Of a stretch of 64,000 nucleotides of DNA, positions 19,628-34,600 are shown piece by piece. The translations under genes were made by a program, and so were the position numbers. Position 1 is the stretch's first letter. Each line of letters begins with the position of its first letter. The DNA comes from Henricia sp. BOLD:AAB3569 (lineage: Eukaryota > Echinodermata > Asteroidea > Spinulosida > Echinasteridae): the NCBI GenBank assembly GCA_037783545.1, contig JBBELK010000682.1, positions 310,001-374,000 on the forward strand, in the 5' to 3' direction. The notes under the pieces were generated by a model. That model worked only from the letters and a program-made list of their open reading frames with translations, was not told the DNA's origin and ran no database searches.

Positions 19628-22600
19628 GTAAGTTTGGGGTAGCTGCGCTGGGCTGCGCGCGGTAGGCCGGCCGATCAATGTACCGACCGCTGGCACGGCG
19701 TAGCCTGGGACTAGACAGAATAATTCTGTCCCTACGGATTTCCCGTAGGGACAGAAGGTACCTCTTTCATACAGTGGATTGTTGTCATTTTGCCTCCAAA
19801 TTAGAATCACACCCAAAAAATTCCTCCTAGTTGTGTCCTGCAATGGTTTCAGATGTCCATGATTGGAAAATGATTGAAAGAAAATACTTACAACACCGTT
19901 TTTGAAGCAAAAATGTTCTCCCAAATGCAAACTGACCGACAGATTTCCTCGTTATATGACGTGTTAATAATTCTGGAGTTGAGAACCAGCCGGAACCTAG
20001 CACGAAATTCGGGCCGGAATTTCGGCTGGCTGGATTTTGTACATATTGTTATTTTTACGGCTTCCGGAAATGCTCGAAAGGTCGATGGAAAGTTAGGCAC
20101 AATTCTACGCACAGATGCCGCGCTTTTCAAATGATTTTGTAAAATCGTAAAAAGCAAAAATTCCACAATTTTTTTCTTCTAATCGGTAAAGAATATCCTC
20201 AAGTTTATTTTATAAGCGCCCCGAAAGATTTGGTCATGGAAAAACTTCGAATTTTTCCTTTTTACGATTTTACAAAATCATTTGAAAAGCGCGGCATCTG
20301 TGCGTAGAATTGTGCCTAACTTTCCAGAGACCTTTCGAGCATTTCCGGAAGCCGTAAAATTAACAATATGTACAAAATCCAGCCAGCCGAAATTCCGGCC
20401 CGAATTTCATGCTAGGTTCCGGCTGGTTCTCAACTCCAGAATTATTAACACGTCAACGAGGAAATCTGTCGGTCAGTTTGCATTTGGGAGAACATTTTTG
20501 CTTCAAAAACGGTGTTGTAAGTATTTTCTTTCAATCATTTTCCAATCATGGACATCTGAAACCACTGCAGGACACAACTAGGAGGACATTTTTTGGGTGT
20601 GATTCTAATTTGGAGGAAAAATGACAACAATCCACTGTATGAAAGGAAAGCTGACTGACTAGCCTGGGACACGCCGCAGTGCGAATGGAAAAGCTGTTTT
20701 CAAACTGTTGTAATTTTCGTAATCCTCTGACTATGGGGAGAGAAGATGATAATAATTTTTTCTTTAAAATTACTCGCCAAGCATATGCCGGATGATCGGT
20801 AATGAAGATTTGGAAAGAATTGAGTAGGGTAAATGTTAGACCCGTGAACAGGGCTTCGGAAAATCCTCAGCCCTGGAGCCGTTTCTAACCCCAAATCTGT
20901 GGCAATTAAAATTCACGCAAATGAGTGCACAAGCCTCGCTCTGGTTACGTTCATTTTAATAGAAGAAAAGGGAAGATGGCCGCACCGTGACAAAGGTCTA
21001 TACCGCGTACCTATTGCACTATTGAATTTGCCCCTGGTTTTGTCTTCATTGTGCACAATAGCTTTAGTAGTAAAATAATTGCTTCCTATGTGTACCGTAC
21101 GTATCCTGCATGCTAACTGCTTCTGTATGCAACTAGCCCCATTCATAATGTAACACTAGTCTTTGTAAAAGACGTTCTAACTTAGTTCCGTTCGTGTACG
21201 TACACGCAAGCAACATTTCACCGTAGGGACTGGGAACTTGTTTATTTTACGGAGACTGTTAGTATATCTTTGGTTACTTGCCCAGAAAATTCCGAGCACA
21301 TTACACGAATACCATGCACCATAATCAGTCTTATGATCATTATTCATGAAGAAATGTAGTTAGTTTTGCGTTTGGGTGTTTCCAGGTCGGGCGAAGTCGG
21401 GCGAAACGAACATGTTCATACACATGTACATGTTGCAACTACCGGTAGTTGGATGTTGTTGGACGCTGTCTGGAGTGACATCCAAACCATCCAACTTTTG
21501 GTCGGCCGACATCGTCAGACACGAACGGAACTATTGTAGAACGTCTTGCACAATGACTAATGTAACACACATGCACATGGACTATGTAAATATTTGTTTA
21601 CAAACCACAGTATGATTTGATTTGTTTCTGTGGATCTAGGTGTTAGAGGAGATTGGAGTATGGAGCCAAGTAAAGCGACTAGCAGGCAGCAGTGCAGGAG
21701 CAATGGTAGCCGGCCTGCTAGCAGTGGGCTACAATTCTCATGACATTGAGGCATTCTTAACACAACCAAACCTGGAGAATATCTTTCTTGGTAAGAAATC
21801 AAGCATTCTGACCCTGTACATGTATTTAACCAAATGTGTCTGCCCAAATGCGGATGTGCATGACTGTTATGAAGGGTTCTCCACTAGCTGTATTGTCTGG
21901 GGACACAAAATAATTGTGATGGTTGATGAATATGGTGGCCACGATGGTTTTGTAGTCACAACTGCATGGCAAAACCATTGAATTTGTGGCCGTTTACACT
22001 AATGTTAACTTTTCGTCTAGACAGTGGGCTATGCAGCATCAAACAACTCTTTTTCCATATATGCAGCACGATACAATGTACATGTATGTGGCAGAGGGTA
22101 TTCCCCCTACTATTGCTCCCCCATTGTGTCTCAAACATCCAAGGAATTTCCAAGAAATTCCTTTCAGTTTTTAGGGGGCATTGGGGTTCGACCTCCGCCA
22201 ACGCGAGACCAAAATCTCGGAGTCTGATCCGGGGCCAATTTGGTCCTCGGTTTGTAATCCGGAGCTGATCCAGAGCTTGGTGCATGTTCGACCCTGAGCT
22301 CGGGATCAAGTGTAAACAGGTTGAGAAAGGGTACGTTCAGACGAGGTGTAAGTTAATCGTTAATCCGAAAATACTAAGTTATTCCTCGTTGGAATGCTCT
22401 AATTCACCAGCGGAGGAATAAGTTACGCCATCAAGGTGGCGTAACTTATTCTTGCAAAAAGTGGAGGAATAGCGCAAGTTGCTCCAAAGATAACGATCTC
22501 CCCCTGCTGTGCTGAGTCGTGAATCTCCGTTGGAACGCAACTGATGTGCCACTTCCTGTAGTAGTTTATTCGCACTTCTCCAGCGCAAAAACGCGAGAAA

Positions 22601-25600
22601 TACAACGTTGATCAAATTGCCCAGCGCCATTTTGACATATCCCACATTGCGCGGTGAGCATACACGATTGTGTGTACGTACGTGTGCAGTACATGTATTT
22701 GTACATGTGCAAGTACAGGGCCTTGTTTATTATGTTGTGCATGCATTATGGCGCGCCGCCGTTTTCCCGCACGCGCAATTGCGTGCCCGGAAGGTCACAA
22801 AATTTGGGCGTTGCATAACCTCAGAGGAATAACTTGAGCCACTTTTCTCGCGAAGTGCCGGCGTAACTTTTCTGTATGAACGCAACCGTATTTTGGATTA
22901 AAGACTTCTTATCTCTAAACAACCCAAGCGGAATTAAATTTGTACCAACTTGTGCCTCCATCTGAACGTACCCAAAGCCCTACAAGATAGCAGCTATTTT
23001 ATACTGTCTGTCTGCATTATGCCACTGACTGCTATGGCCACTAAAGGGTTAATCCATCCACCCCTACTTGCAAAAAAAATTCATTGCAGAAGATCAAGAC
23101 AGGATATGGCCCCATGTAGGCCTATAACTGTATGCTATTGTAAAGTATTGTATATGCTTGCAGAGGTTTTGCATTTCACTTCCCACAGATGATAATAAAA
23201 ACAGGTCAGGCAGAGTCCTTGGAAACCATTCATGTAGGAAGTCACTCCCATACATGTAGGATAAGGTGTTGAATTGTGTGCATAATTTGTATTGTGTATA
23301 CATATATATAATTACCAAGCTGTGTAGGAGAATGGCCTGGAGTGGTTTTACTTTAATACAAGTACTGACATTGGGTTTTTGTCACTTTTGTGGTTGCCCG
23401 CAATTCAGTGTTATTTGCACAATTCTTATTGGACATCCGTTTCACTTGAACTTTTTCAACTCGGAAGTGCTGGTCAAATATGTAAAGGTGCTTTTATTCT
23501 CGAAGCATTTCACAAAGTTTTTCAGTTACGCACATCGTGAGATCCATACAACATCATGGTTATTAATTATCTTTGAAGGATTCTTTAAAAATGACTGAGG
23601 CACTCGAGGCTTGTAAGCCTGAAGAAACGTGTGAATTCATTCACCCCGACAGTCCCTGGGTCACAATCCTAAAAAAAAAAAAATTGGTGCGAGCCAGGCA
23701 GGAGTTTGGGGCGTATCTTAACGATCTCTGGGAGGGGTGGTTATATCTCTGTAGGGCTTGCTAAGCTGACGTGATAGCCAATCCCAATCATTGAGACCAC
23801 CATGCAGTTGGCGTCGTAGCTCAATTGGTAGGGTGTCTGCACGTTAAGAAGGTCCACGGTTGGAATCCTAGTGCAGCCAAGTTACTTTTCACTGCATCCA
23901 GATTTTCCAAACTCACGGACATTGGTCCACATTTGTATCGAATTCTTTCACCCTGGCGGTCCCTGGGTCTTAATCCCTAAAAAAATAAATAATAATAATC
24001 ACCATACTCATAGACATTGGTCCACATTTGTATCGAAACCTGTGAAAAGAAGACAATGAAGAAATGATCAGTTTTAGAGGGGGAGGAAAACCCCTAAATA
24101 TGGGGACACCAACGGAATCAAGCAGGGACTGAGAACCCAAACCACATACTGACCATTATGGGATTCGAACCAGGGCCACAGAGGCGGAAGGCGAGGAAAG
24201 TACCACTACGCCAACCTGATTCCCCCTAATTACAAGTAATTAAAAAAAAGATGTTAGAATCTAACAGTAGCCATGAGTGATGCATGTTTTCTATGGTATA
24301 TACATGCAGCAGAATGTTTATTTTATTTTCATTGTACCTCGTTTGAAAGGAAAGTCTTTGAATGTGCTACTGACCAATCGCAGCATTTCTGCAAAATGTC
24401 ATCACCATGGTACCGGTACATTCAACCCGTTGAGGGTGTCCATGCACCAGCAGAAACCATACAAAAATTTTACTGCGAACACTTTCTTGTTGGTGGGAAA
24501 TTGGTTGCTAAAGTGGTGTTCCCATTGGACTAATTTTTGTAAAACTCCCGTGGTTGTGCGGGAGAGTAACAAAATTTAGTCCAATGGGGACGCACAGAGA
24601 ATTAGCGTCCCTGTAAAGTTACCGCGACCACGATGTAAAACTTACAGGGCGAGAGAGGCCGCGGAAACTTTCCGCTCAGCCACGGGAGTTTTACAGGGCC
24701 CTCGAAAAGTCCAATGGGAACAGTTTTGCCACGGGCTGTAAAATTAACACGACCCTGCAGTAAAGGGAGACACTGGGTCCCGTATTTATGGAATGACCCT
24801 TATACACACACACTTGGGATGGTTGTAGGCTAACTGATGACCCTGGAGTTTTCATTGGGTTTTTATGAAGAACTAAAAGTGCACAGGACACACTGCAGTG
24901 CACTCAATTCTACAAAGAGCACAATTTTTATTTGACACTTTTAAAGTTTAATAACTTCTAAACTACATTTTCGAACAACTGGCTATTGTATGCTCCATGT
25001 ACCGTATAAGACCTTTGTTTGTTTGTGTTACTCTCATCTGTTTTAAAACTGTTTTTCTGAATTTTCTGAGCTCATACCTCAATGCATAGTTCCGACCTGT
25101 CAATCGAGCCTAACCCGCCGACCAATCACAACAGAGCTATCAGACAGCGCCCACATAGGTCAAAGTGATGCAATCATCATGCAATCACGCGATTTTCTGC
25201 CCATACAGTTTGTATGTTGTATGCGCCAGTGACCGGGTGAATTTTGGTTTCAATGTCGGGCGATTCGCTGTTCAAAGGTAGGAAAGCGCATTTTTATGAA
25301 TATATGTCATCCCCGCATTACTAGCCCTTCGCTCAGTGTGTGCTACGGTAACCGTCGACCTTAAAACATAAATACCTTTGAGTTTTCTCCAATGAATCTG
25401 TGCTTTCCATGCCGAGTCCCGTTGGTTTGTACGTTGTGTCGCCATTTTTTGCGATGGCTTGTGAGCACATAGCAACAATATTTAAGGGGCGGGGTTAACT
25501 GGGCAATCTCGGAACTATGCATTAATGCTTGGCAAATGATCCGTTTCAACTTTGGTGCATTTCACTAAAAATCCTTTGCTCTGTTGTGTTCACACAATTT

Positions 25601-28600
25601 AATAAGCCTTTTAAGTGTGGAATTATGTAATGATTGGGGTTATTTATGACAAAGAAAGGCTCTATATACACAAGCCAGCGAGGTCACTTTCAAACAAACC
25701 TGCAGTTCAAAAACAAAATGTATCCAAACTTCGCCCGACAATTCTTTTACAGTGGGTACATAATAGCCAAGGCGAAATATGTTTGAAATAGTAGTTTGGG
25801 AGTAACTTTAAAATGTCAAATACATGTACCGGTACCGTACATTTACATGCACTAGGCACATGTTACTGCACCTATGGTTTTTGGGAAATTGTTGAACCTG
25901 TAGAAGCCATTAAATGTGGTATCGTGGAATCTGGAAACATACATGTAGTAGAATGTCTTGTCCTCTGACAATGACAGTGAATATTAGGCAGTGCCATAAG
26001 GACTTTCGTTTAAACAGTTTTGTAAAGTGAATAAGGTCATGTGAAATGTACATTTATGTTCCTTTTTTTCACGAAGGAATTGTGAAACACTTATGTTCAC
26101 TACTATTACTAGCTTAAAGGTCTGTAGATGATTCTGCAAATAAAAGCATTATAAATCAAAAGAAAGACATCAACAAACTCATCCGAAGAAATTTCAGCTT
26201 TGTCAAATGTACCACGTTAAAAGAAAAATGAAAATCCATACGCGTTTTCCTGGTCTTGGCGGGGTGTTTCAAATATTTGTTCTCAGTTGATCGGGTACTA
26301 TGTGGCTTGCATCATGCACTCTGTGGCGCACATCATACCGGTATACTGCGTGTGTGCGCGAAAGTGTGTATAGATGGCAGTGCCCACCACATGCCATCAA
26401 AGTTTTTTTTCTTCAAAATTGCTTGCTTTAGGTTACATGAAATTTGTTCCAAAATGAAGGCATGGCGTCTAAAAAATTCTGAAGCCCGAAGCCCCCGATT
26501 TTAACTCAATGTTGCAGAGTATTTGCTCAGTTCTGCAGGCTCAAAGCGAAGGATGGTAAACAGCAATTGACCACTCTCACAGACACCATATTTGTAGGAA
26601 AAATGCTGCTGCATATTAAATGCCATGAAGTGTGCACACGCACACCCTGGAAAATGTTTCAAATGCGAGAAATATTTTCTAAATATGGCGCAGCTGATGC
26701 GCGTCACAGATATTTACGCTTAAGATCCTGATGCACGTGACAATTTGTAGGCAGTGACATCATTTGAGTGTGATCAATTCTCTACTTGCACAGAACCACC
26801 ATGGCAAAACAGCGAAGCTACAGGGAAATTTCAAATTGTCATAGAAAACGGCTCTTGGTGCTTTCTTTTGTGAGGAATTTTGCAAACTGAATAGATGCGT
26901 GACAAAGGCTAATTCAATGGGTCGGCATCTACCAGTGCTATTAAATTTGAAATTTGTCCTGAAGTACTTCCATAAACAATGACCCTCTATCATTGTTAAT
27001 ATGTCAGTTGCTGTCATGTTGACTTTTGTCCATTGTCACTGATTGTATAATATGATAGGTACAATGTACAGTATGTGCAGGAAACCCTCGTTTTAAATGC
27101 AGCTACATGTATGCAGGTGGTGAATAGAAAATAGAAAAATATGAAACCTACATACGTACATGACGTACATGTATCACTTGGCCTATTTATACCTAAAGCT
27201 ACTTAAATAGGCTATGTGATACATGTACATGTAGGTTTCATAATCAACTGGTTTTGAAAGCACATCAAAAGTTACAATTCTCTTATATCTGACTAGACAG
27301 TACAACTTGTAATGGCAGTCATCTGTGCAGCATGCTTTTGTTGGCCTAGTATACCCTTGGCATTCACTATTGATCACTTTGTTCTCTGTACAAAACCCCA
27401 GGACGAAACACCGTTGTACAGTAACAAATCCAGAGTTTTACACTTGCACACAGGCAAAGGCTTCTTCGTTTTACTGGCATGAGACAGTGATTAGCATCAA
27501 TTCTTTGTTACCCGTAACAAAAACAAGGATTTCCCAGAAGCATGTGCACTCATGACACTATTGACCCCTTTCAAACATGTGCGAATACGCCATTTTGGGA
27601 GTCAAATAATGCTGAGTCATTGTGATAGCAATGTGCGTGTGTGTGTCTCTGGTCGGCGTAATGCGGTTCAATTCACCAATGGAAGCCTTAGTATAGCGTG
27701 TTACCGGTACACGTGATTATAACGGTCACACACACACAACGCGCACGCACATTGCTTCCACAATAACGTAGCATTATTTGACTCCCAAAATGACGTCTTT
27801 GAAAAGGGGTCAATAGGCCTGTTGTAACTCATAAGCCCGAGAGAACCTGTGAAGAGAAGATAAAGAAATGCTACATATTGTGACGCCACACCCTTTTGGG
27901 GGTGTGGTCGTCGGACGGCACGACCGGAACGTCCCTGAGCGGTAGAGACGCGTCCGTTGGGATGGAAATATACCGTCCCAGTATTGGTTGCAGTATTTGG
28001 GGTAATTAACTGAACAGTATATGAGTAATGGATGCGATGAAGTAACGTAATAAACGCCTTGAGCGAAGACTAGTATGATTCATGTGATTTGCTAATGACT
28101 TCACTTTGCCCTTAGGTCTTGATAGAGGGCGTCCTTAATTAGTTTATTAGCGGTGACGATTCTTTATTAGTTAACCCACAGGTGCTCAGACTCGGGTCAA
28201 TAGGGGGCGCTCTGCAGACAAAACACATGCATAGACCACCCGGACTAAAGGCTTAGTTTGAATACCGCACACACACTTAGAGCAGTGTGCCAAACTAGCG
28301 TATTACGGGAGCCAGTGCCTTTAAGCTCTGGGATATGACGTCACCCGTCCACGCCTTGCAACCGACAATGCATAGGCACGGGTAGCGTTCCCAGACTTCT
28401 CTAGTGTTCCTGGATATGGAACACTACACCACACGTAGGCTTCAGCCGTACTAATACGTCCTGGCTATCTGATGCACGGGTGTTATCCTTGCCAGCAATC
28501 GGGAATACAGCCCAACTATAACGTTGTACAGTCCTTCAATCAGGATCTAGTAGTTGTGGGCTCGACGCTGCACAGCATCGAACTGAACTAGCTCTCTCTG

Positions 28601-31600
28601 TACGCGACTTATATAGATGCCTTGCGGACACCGTAGAACACACACAAAATATCCCGCACGTCAGTCACATACACAGTGACCGTCACGGACCAATCAGCGC
28701 GCACCGGGGAGGTGCTTCACGGCTGCTGTATTGGAACTACATGGTGTGTTTGAACTGTGCCGTGTGCAAAATATGTGTGTGCTCCCTTTGTAGGCGGCCC
28801 GCAGCAATCCATATACCCCTGCCGCGTTACAATATATATACATTGTAGCTGTAATATGTGGGAGGAAAACCCAATCAATATACCCAGGTGGGAATTGAAC
28901 CACAAGGGGAAACAGAATTAGTATACTAAAGTTACACAAAATAGACCACTAAAGTGTGACGTCAGTTGTCAGAGTAACTGGGATGAAACCTTTGCTGGTA
29001 ATGAAACGTCCTATAGCACAAATAGTTCGTTGGTCTGTGTACAACACATGTACATCCAGTAACCATGCCAACATACACGTAATTCTGAAAGTCGAAAGAA
29101 ATGTATCAGCAGAAAGGTAAAATTGGGCAGTGCACAAACAGACGGGCACTCAAGCATGTCATGCTCAAAACTGAGTTAACAATAGGTGAAACTTATATTT
29201 AAGAATAGTTGTCATCAGTCATAAACGTTTTTAAAACATACAAATAGAAAAAGTGCATACAAAGGAAAAAGGAAAATATATTGGTAAGTTTCTTTTGATG
29301 CTCAGTATATATAGGGTGACATTTTTACTTTAATCCTCTTGAAAAATTCTTTCAAATGATGTTGAAAATGCTCCCTGTAGAATTTGGAGTTTTCAACCCC
29401 ATGTGCTATAAAGCTTACACTTAATTTAGCCAGCACTCTAACATCTTTAGTACAGCACTGGTTACAAGTGCTAAACGGGGTGAAACACTTGATACCCTTG
29501 TGGATCACTAGTGTACATTTATGATATGCCATTTGAAGTATAGTGTAAACACCTTCAACATGTATGCTTTTGTGTCAAATTGGCCTACGTGTACACTGTA
29601 GAGTTAATTGAAAAAAAATTGCATACATTTGGAGCACTCTGTAAGACCAACTTAAAGGTACATGTAGTATAGACCGTATCGAATAGCCGCTATTTCATGG
29701 GGCAGTTTCTTTGTTCCTTGAGGACATGCATGGTTGCACATATTGTGCTTCCATTGTTGAACAGTTTAAGTAACAAAAGGTGCTCCATGAAATGGCGGCT
29801 ATTCGATATGGTCTATACTGTACTTGTTTGGTTAACTGTTAAGAACGGCATGATTTCCATTTATTAAAAGAGAAAACTACCTTGTAGAAATGTCAGCTAC
29901 ATCATGGAGGCTACATACACTATGAGCAACTAACAATGGAAATTGGGCACAAACCATTGTTATTAATAATGGTGTGTGCTTAATTTCTATTGTTAGTTGC
30001 TCATAGTGATAGATGCAGTAATACTACTAAAAAAATATTTTTGTGCATGAATGAATGGGTCTGTATCAAACTTTTCCGGTTCCAGTGTTTGGCAGTCACA
30101 TGACCTACATGTACAAGGATATCCTCTATGGTTCAAGGTTGTGTATAAAATATTGTAGATCTGAAAATATGAAACTGCTTAAACGAGGGTGTCCAGATCG
30201 CATTTGTGAAAACCTTTATACCATATCATTTGTCATATTTTTCATATTACCGTTCTGAAATTTTGTGCTCTCAATCCGGTATTTATTTAAGGATATCATT
30301 AAAAAACCAAATGTTTTGTAAACTAATTTATTCGGTTCCATAAAGCAGTGCAGTGATTATACCGACTTTTTTGCTTCCACATCCAAATTGGAGATTGCAA
30401 ATTTCCTGTTTTCTTCCCATGGATAGTATTTTGGGGAGGTATTTTGTATGATTCTTAGGTTAAACGAAATCAATTTTCTGGACAAATCTCTTCTTTAACA
30501 AAAGAATGTGACATAGTAGTTATTTGAATTTGTTGATGGCAATTGATTTTACAGACGTGGGGTCATGTTCGGGATCCAGGGCTGAAGTGTTACCTCCCAT
30601 CTGACAGGTCTTCTGGCTCTCATGTGGTGTTCACAGAGCCTGTTCCCCACTGTCTAGTCACAATTTCCTGTCCCAGTGCCATTTTGAGGGTCACTTGACA
30701 TTATCACCATGTTTATACTCGGACTCCGAAAAAAGACATTAAACAACAAACATTGCATTTGGATTAGGCCACAGCCAAAAAGATGTTTTATTTAAAAAAT
30801 GTCCTTATCTGCCGAATACCAAAAATGCAACGGGCAAACGGCCAAGAAAAAGCATACAATAAAAATGGGCACACCAGACCCAACCGGGGCATACCAAGCC
30901 CTTTATCATGGGCATACCGAGCCCGACCCGGGGCATACCAAGCCCTTTGTCATGGGCACTAGGCCCGAACCAGATTTATGTAAAAACCAACACTGGGCTT
31001 ACAGGCCCAACCAAATCAAACTGAAATAAAAAACATATCCCGAATACAGTGTTGTGAATTGTTGGTGCAGTTGAGCCCCCACCGCGCTAGACATTCGGTC
31101 GGGGTGCTAGTCACATGATAACTTTCGTGCACTATGTCAACTGCACAAAAACAGTGATAAAAGAAAGAGCATTGCGTTCGAGGCATGGAATGGGCTACTG
31201 GCGGTCTGAACTCGACCCGAAAATGCCACAGAACAACAGAGAAATTGGAGGAGAATGGGGGTGGTGGTGGGGCAAAATTGAACACAAAATTGTTGTTTAT
31301 GTTGTTAAACAAACGGCTGTGACAAAGTGAAAGCAAAAGCTAAAGCCAAAGGTCGCGCGCTCGCTCCAGCTAGCCAGCAAAACAACAACGCGCAGCGGCC
31401 ACCTCTGATTGGACAGAAGTTATCAGCTCACTGCCCGGCCGTAACCAAAACAAACCAGAGGGGGCGTGGATGCAGCGTTCGTTCCTAAGCCAAAGCCAAT
31501 CACAAACTCGGACGGTGACCTAAAAAGGCAAAGCATGACCGACAAAAATATCTATGTCAACATCAACAGCCCACGCGCGCGCGCGACCCAGATCTCGCCG

Positions 31601-34600
31601 AGCATAACCCCTTTTATCAACAAGTGATAAAAGGCTTTATACTCGGACTCCGAAAAAAGACATTAAACAACAAACATTGCATTTGGATTAGGCCACAGCC
31701 AAAAAGATGTTTTATTTAAAAAATGTCCTTATCTGCCGAATACCAAAAATGCAACGGGCAAACGGCCAAGAAAAAGCATACAATAAAAATGGGCACACCA
31801 GACCCAACCGGGGCATACCAAGCCCTTTATCATGGGCATACCGAGCCCGACCCGGGGCATACCAAGCCCTTTGTCATGGGCACTAGGCCCGAACCAGATT
31901 TATGTAAAAACCAACACTGGGCTTACAGGCCCAACCAAATCAAACTGAAATAAAAAACATATCCCGAATACAGTGTTGTGAATTGTTGGTGCAGTTGAGC
32001 CCCCACCGCGCTAGACATTCGGTCGGGGTGCTAGTCACATGATAACTTTCGTGCACTATGTCAACTGCACAAAAACAGTGATAAAAGAAAGAGCATTGCG
32101 TTCGAGGCATGGAATGGGCTACTGGCGGTCTGAACTCGACCCGAAAATGCCACCCGCGCAAGGCGCGCCCCACAGAGAACAGACAGCCAGAGTCCACACC
32201 GACGCTCCAAAAACAAAGCGGGCAATTTCAAAAAACAAAGCCGTACAAGTTGGACACAAACGAACGTTGACCGAGCGGAGAAAAGCGGACGCCATCGCTG
32301 AGAAACAACGAAAAATAGGACCAAATGAACTAAAGGTGATGCAAGTAAAGAGCGCGAGGATTATCCTTTTAACACAATCAACGATCACACCAATATAATT
32401 ATTGGGAAGATCACGGCTTGCAGCTGTGACCTGGTTTATTCAGCTATATGTACAATCCAGTCACTTTGATCAAAAAGTTGTTTAAAAGCGACAATCGTCA
32501 ATTACGACAACACTTGATGATTGTTACGATGCAAAGTAAACTTAAAACCCCGTAACAAACCGAAGATCATCGCCGAGTGTGATCAGACTGCAAAAAAATG
32601 TGCACATTTTAACAGTTGCTGTGTTGGTTGCCAGATACGAAAAACCACAAAAACCCATTGGGAAAAATGGAAACGTACGCCTGACCTATGCAAACCAACG
32701 GCATTCAGGCCAGCAATGCAACTGATAAAATTCTGAAAAACACAAAATTTTAGCGATGTGCGCTGCAGTATGCAAGCAACGTGAGAATGCCCAACACCCG
32801 TGAACACCCCTTATTAATCAACCCCCTAGAGCACTGAACCGTTGCTCTTACATAACAAGGATAAAGCAGATTTATTCTAATTCACCGGGGCTCAAACGAA
32901 AAAATCTATATGTCTTCGCGCACTGAGATTTGGCCTAACGATAATTGTTCAGTACTTGTGCTCCAAGGCCGATTGAGAACGGGCCCCGAAGCAAAACACC
33001 CGGGAGGACATCCGACCAGATCACAAAGGAGTTTGGAAAAGTCGACGACGGCGCAAGCAAAATTCGTTCACATCACGAGGTCGTTAGAACCGAAGTGAAA
33101 AAATAAAAAAGAACCGGGGACAAGCGTGAATGTCCTTCAACAACTCGGTCAAAATCGCCTGGAGATCACAAATTTCGGCACCGCCTCTGCCCTAGGGCCC
33201 TGGCCCGCCGCGAATGCAAAACGGGAAAGTTGCACGTCTCTCCGATTGAGAGGAAACATTCCGTGCGAAAAACACAAACATCGCGCATCGGGGCCATTTT
33301 GCGCTTCCAAATTGCGATCCACAACTCCCTACCTCGATCCGCACTACTTAAAAGACGCCCAAGGTTCGTTGGAAAACAAACGTCTCAGTTGCGGGCGCTA
33401 CAAAATTAACGCAAGGGTACAAACTCTGCACTGACAAAAGAAGCCCACGCAAGGCTTGCAACCGCCGATCTGGCGACCGGACGGCGCAGAGTACATAGAA
33501 GGGGGGTGGGGGGAAACAGACCGTGAATGGCAAAAATTTAACAATACAAATAAAAATAAATACCAGCTATCTTCGGGTAAAAGTAAAATGGTCCCAAGTT
33601 TGTTTGTTTGTTTGTTTATTGGCTGGGTTGTTTATTTGTACGGTATGCATTTACATTGAACAAAGTGTACATGTAGTATTATACAGCATGCAGTTTTACA
33701 TGCATACAAACATACAACAAAAGAAAAGCGGAAAGCCATATGCTCTGTTATCAACAGACATACCTCTAGTTTTTTATTTGTTTTGTCTTGTTTTTCCACT
33801 CCCCCACAAATTTGCAAAATTGCACGTCCGGCGTTGCAAAACAAAAAAGGGGGTGGGTTTTGGGGGTGGTGAGGGTGGAGGTGGGAGTTGGGGGCGTCGA
33901 CAGAACGTTCATTGTTCGGCCAATCGTGGCAAAGAGACTGAAGGCAGTTGACTTTCCAAGCCGTTAGTTGAAGCAAAAAAGATGATTCATGGACAATGCG
34001 GCAACTACCATCAAGTAGTCAAGCACGACACAAAGGGAAGAACAAGTAGGCCTACATCAGTACATGCGATTCTTTATTGCTAGAACGTCTGCAAACAATA
34101 TTTAATGAAATCATAAAAGACAATAAACTTAACGTATAGTACTCTACTAGGCTAAAACTTAAAAGGCAACCACATGTAGGATACCATGAAAAAATCAGCC
34201 ACCGGTAGAAAAATTGGTAAACAACACCGATACACAAAAACATTAAAATGAAAAGCGCCACCAATCGTCTTTCAGAAAAATTAAAATCTCGTGATGTCAC
34301 TGTCTGGTGACCTAGAAACGTTAACGCCACGCCCCGAAAATCTGAAGGACCAAATGTGATCCACGCGGTCGTTTAGTGATGATCCAAACGATGAGCAATG
34401 ACGATACTGCGCAGATTCAACGTGGGCGGGGCTTAAACTAGTACTCAAACAAATCCGGGTGCGAACAAGAACAACCGTGTCAATTTATGCACAAACTTGT
34501 CTGAAATGAGGCCACGGTCATGAAGGATTTGTTTTAAAAATCACAACCCGCACCAAAATTGTTTGTTGTTGAATGTGACTGTTAATTGGACAAAAATGTG

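Noticed and set aside
19888-20581. Mirror-image frames on both strands in the foldback as a gene pair
   Set aside because: They are the same arm read from opposite sides; no start context, splice link or known domain.
30799-31029. 76-codon frame, identical at 31723-31953, as a conserved protein
   Set aside because: Identity follows from the DNA duplication; composition is low-complexity (repeated Gly-His-Thr-Pro type) and no family is recognised.
30712-32153. Penelope-type or hammerhead retrozyme
   Set aside because: I looked for the hammerhead core (ctgatga...gaaa and its inverse) in the 518-bp unit and did not find it; no GIY-YIG or reverse transcriptase frame is nearby.
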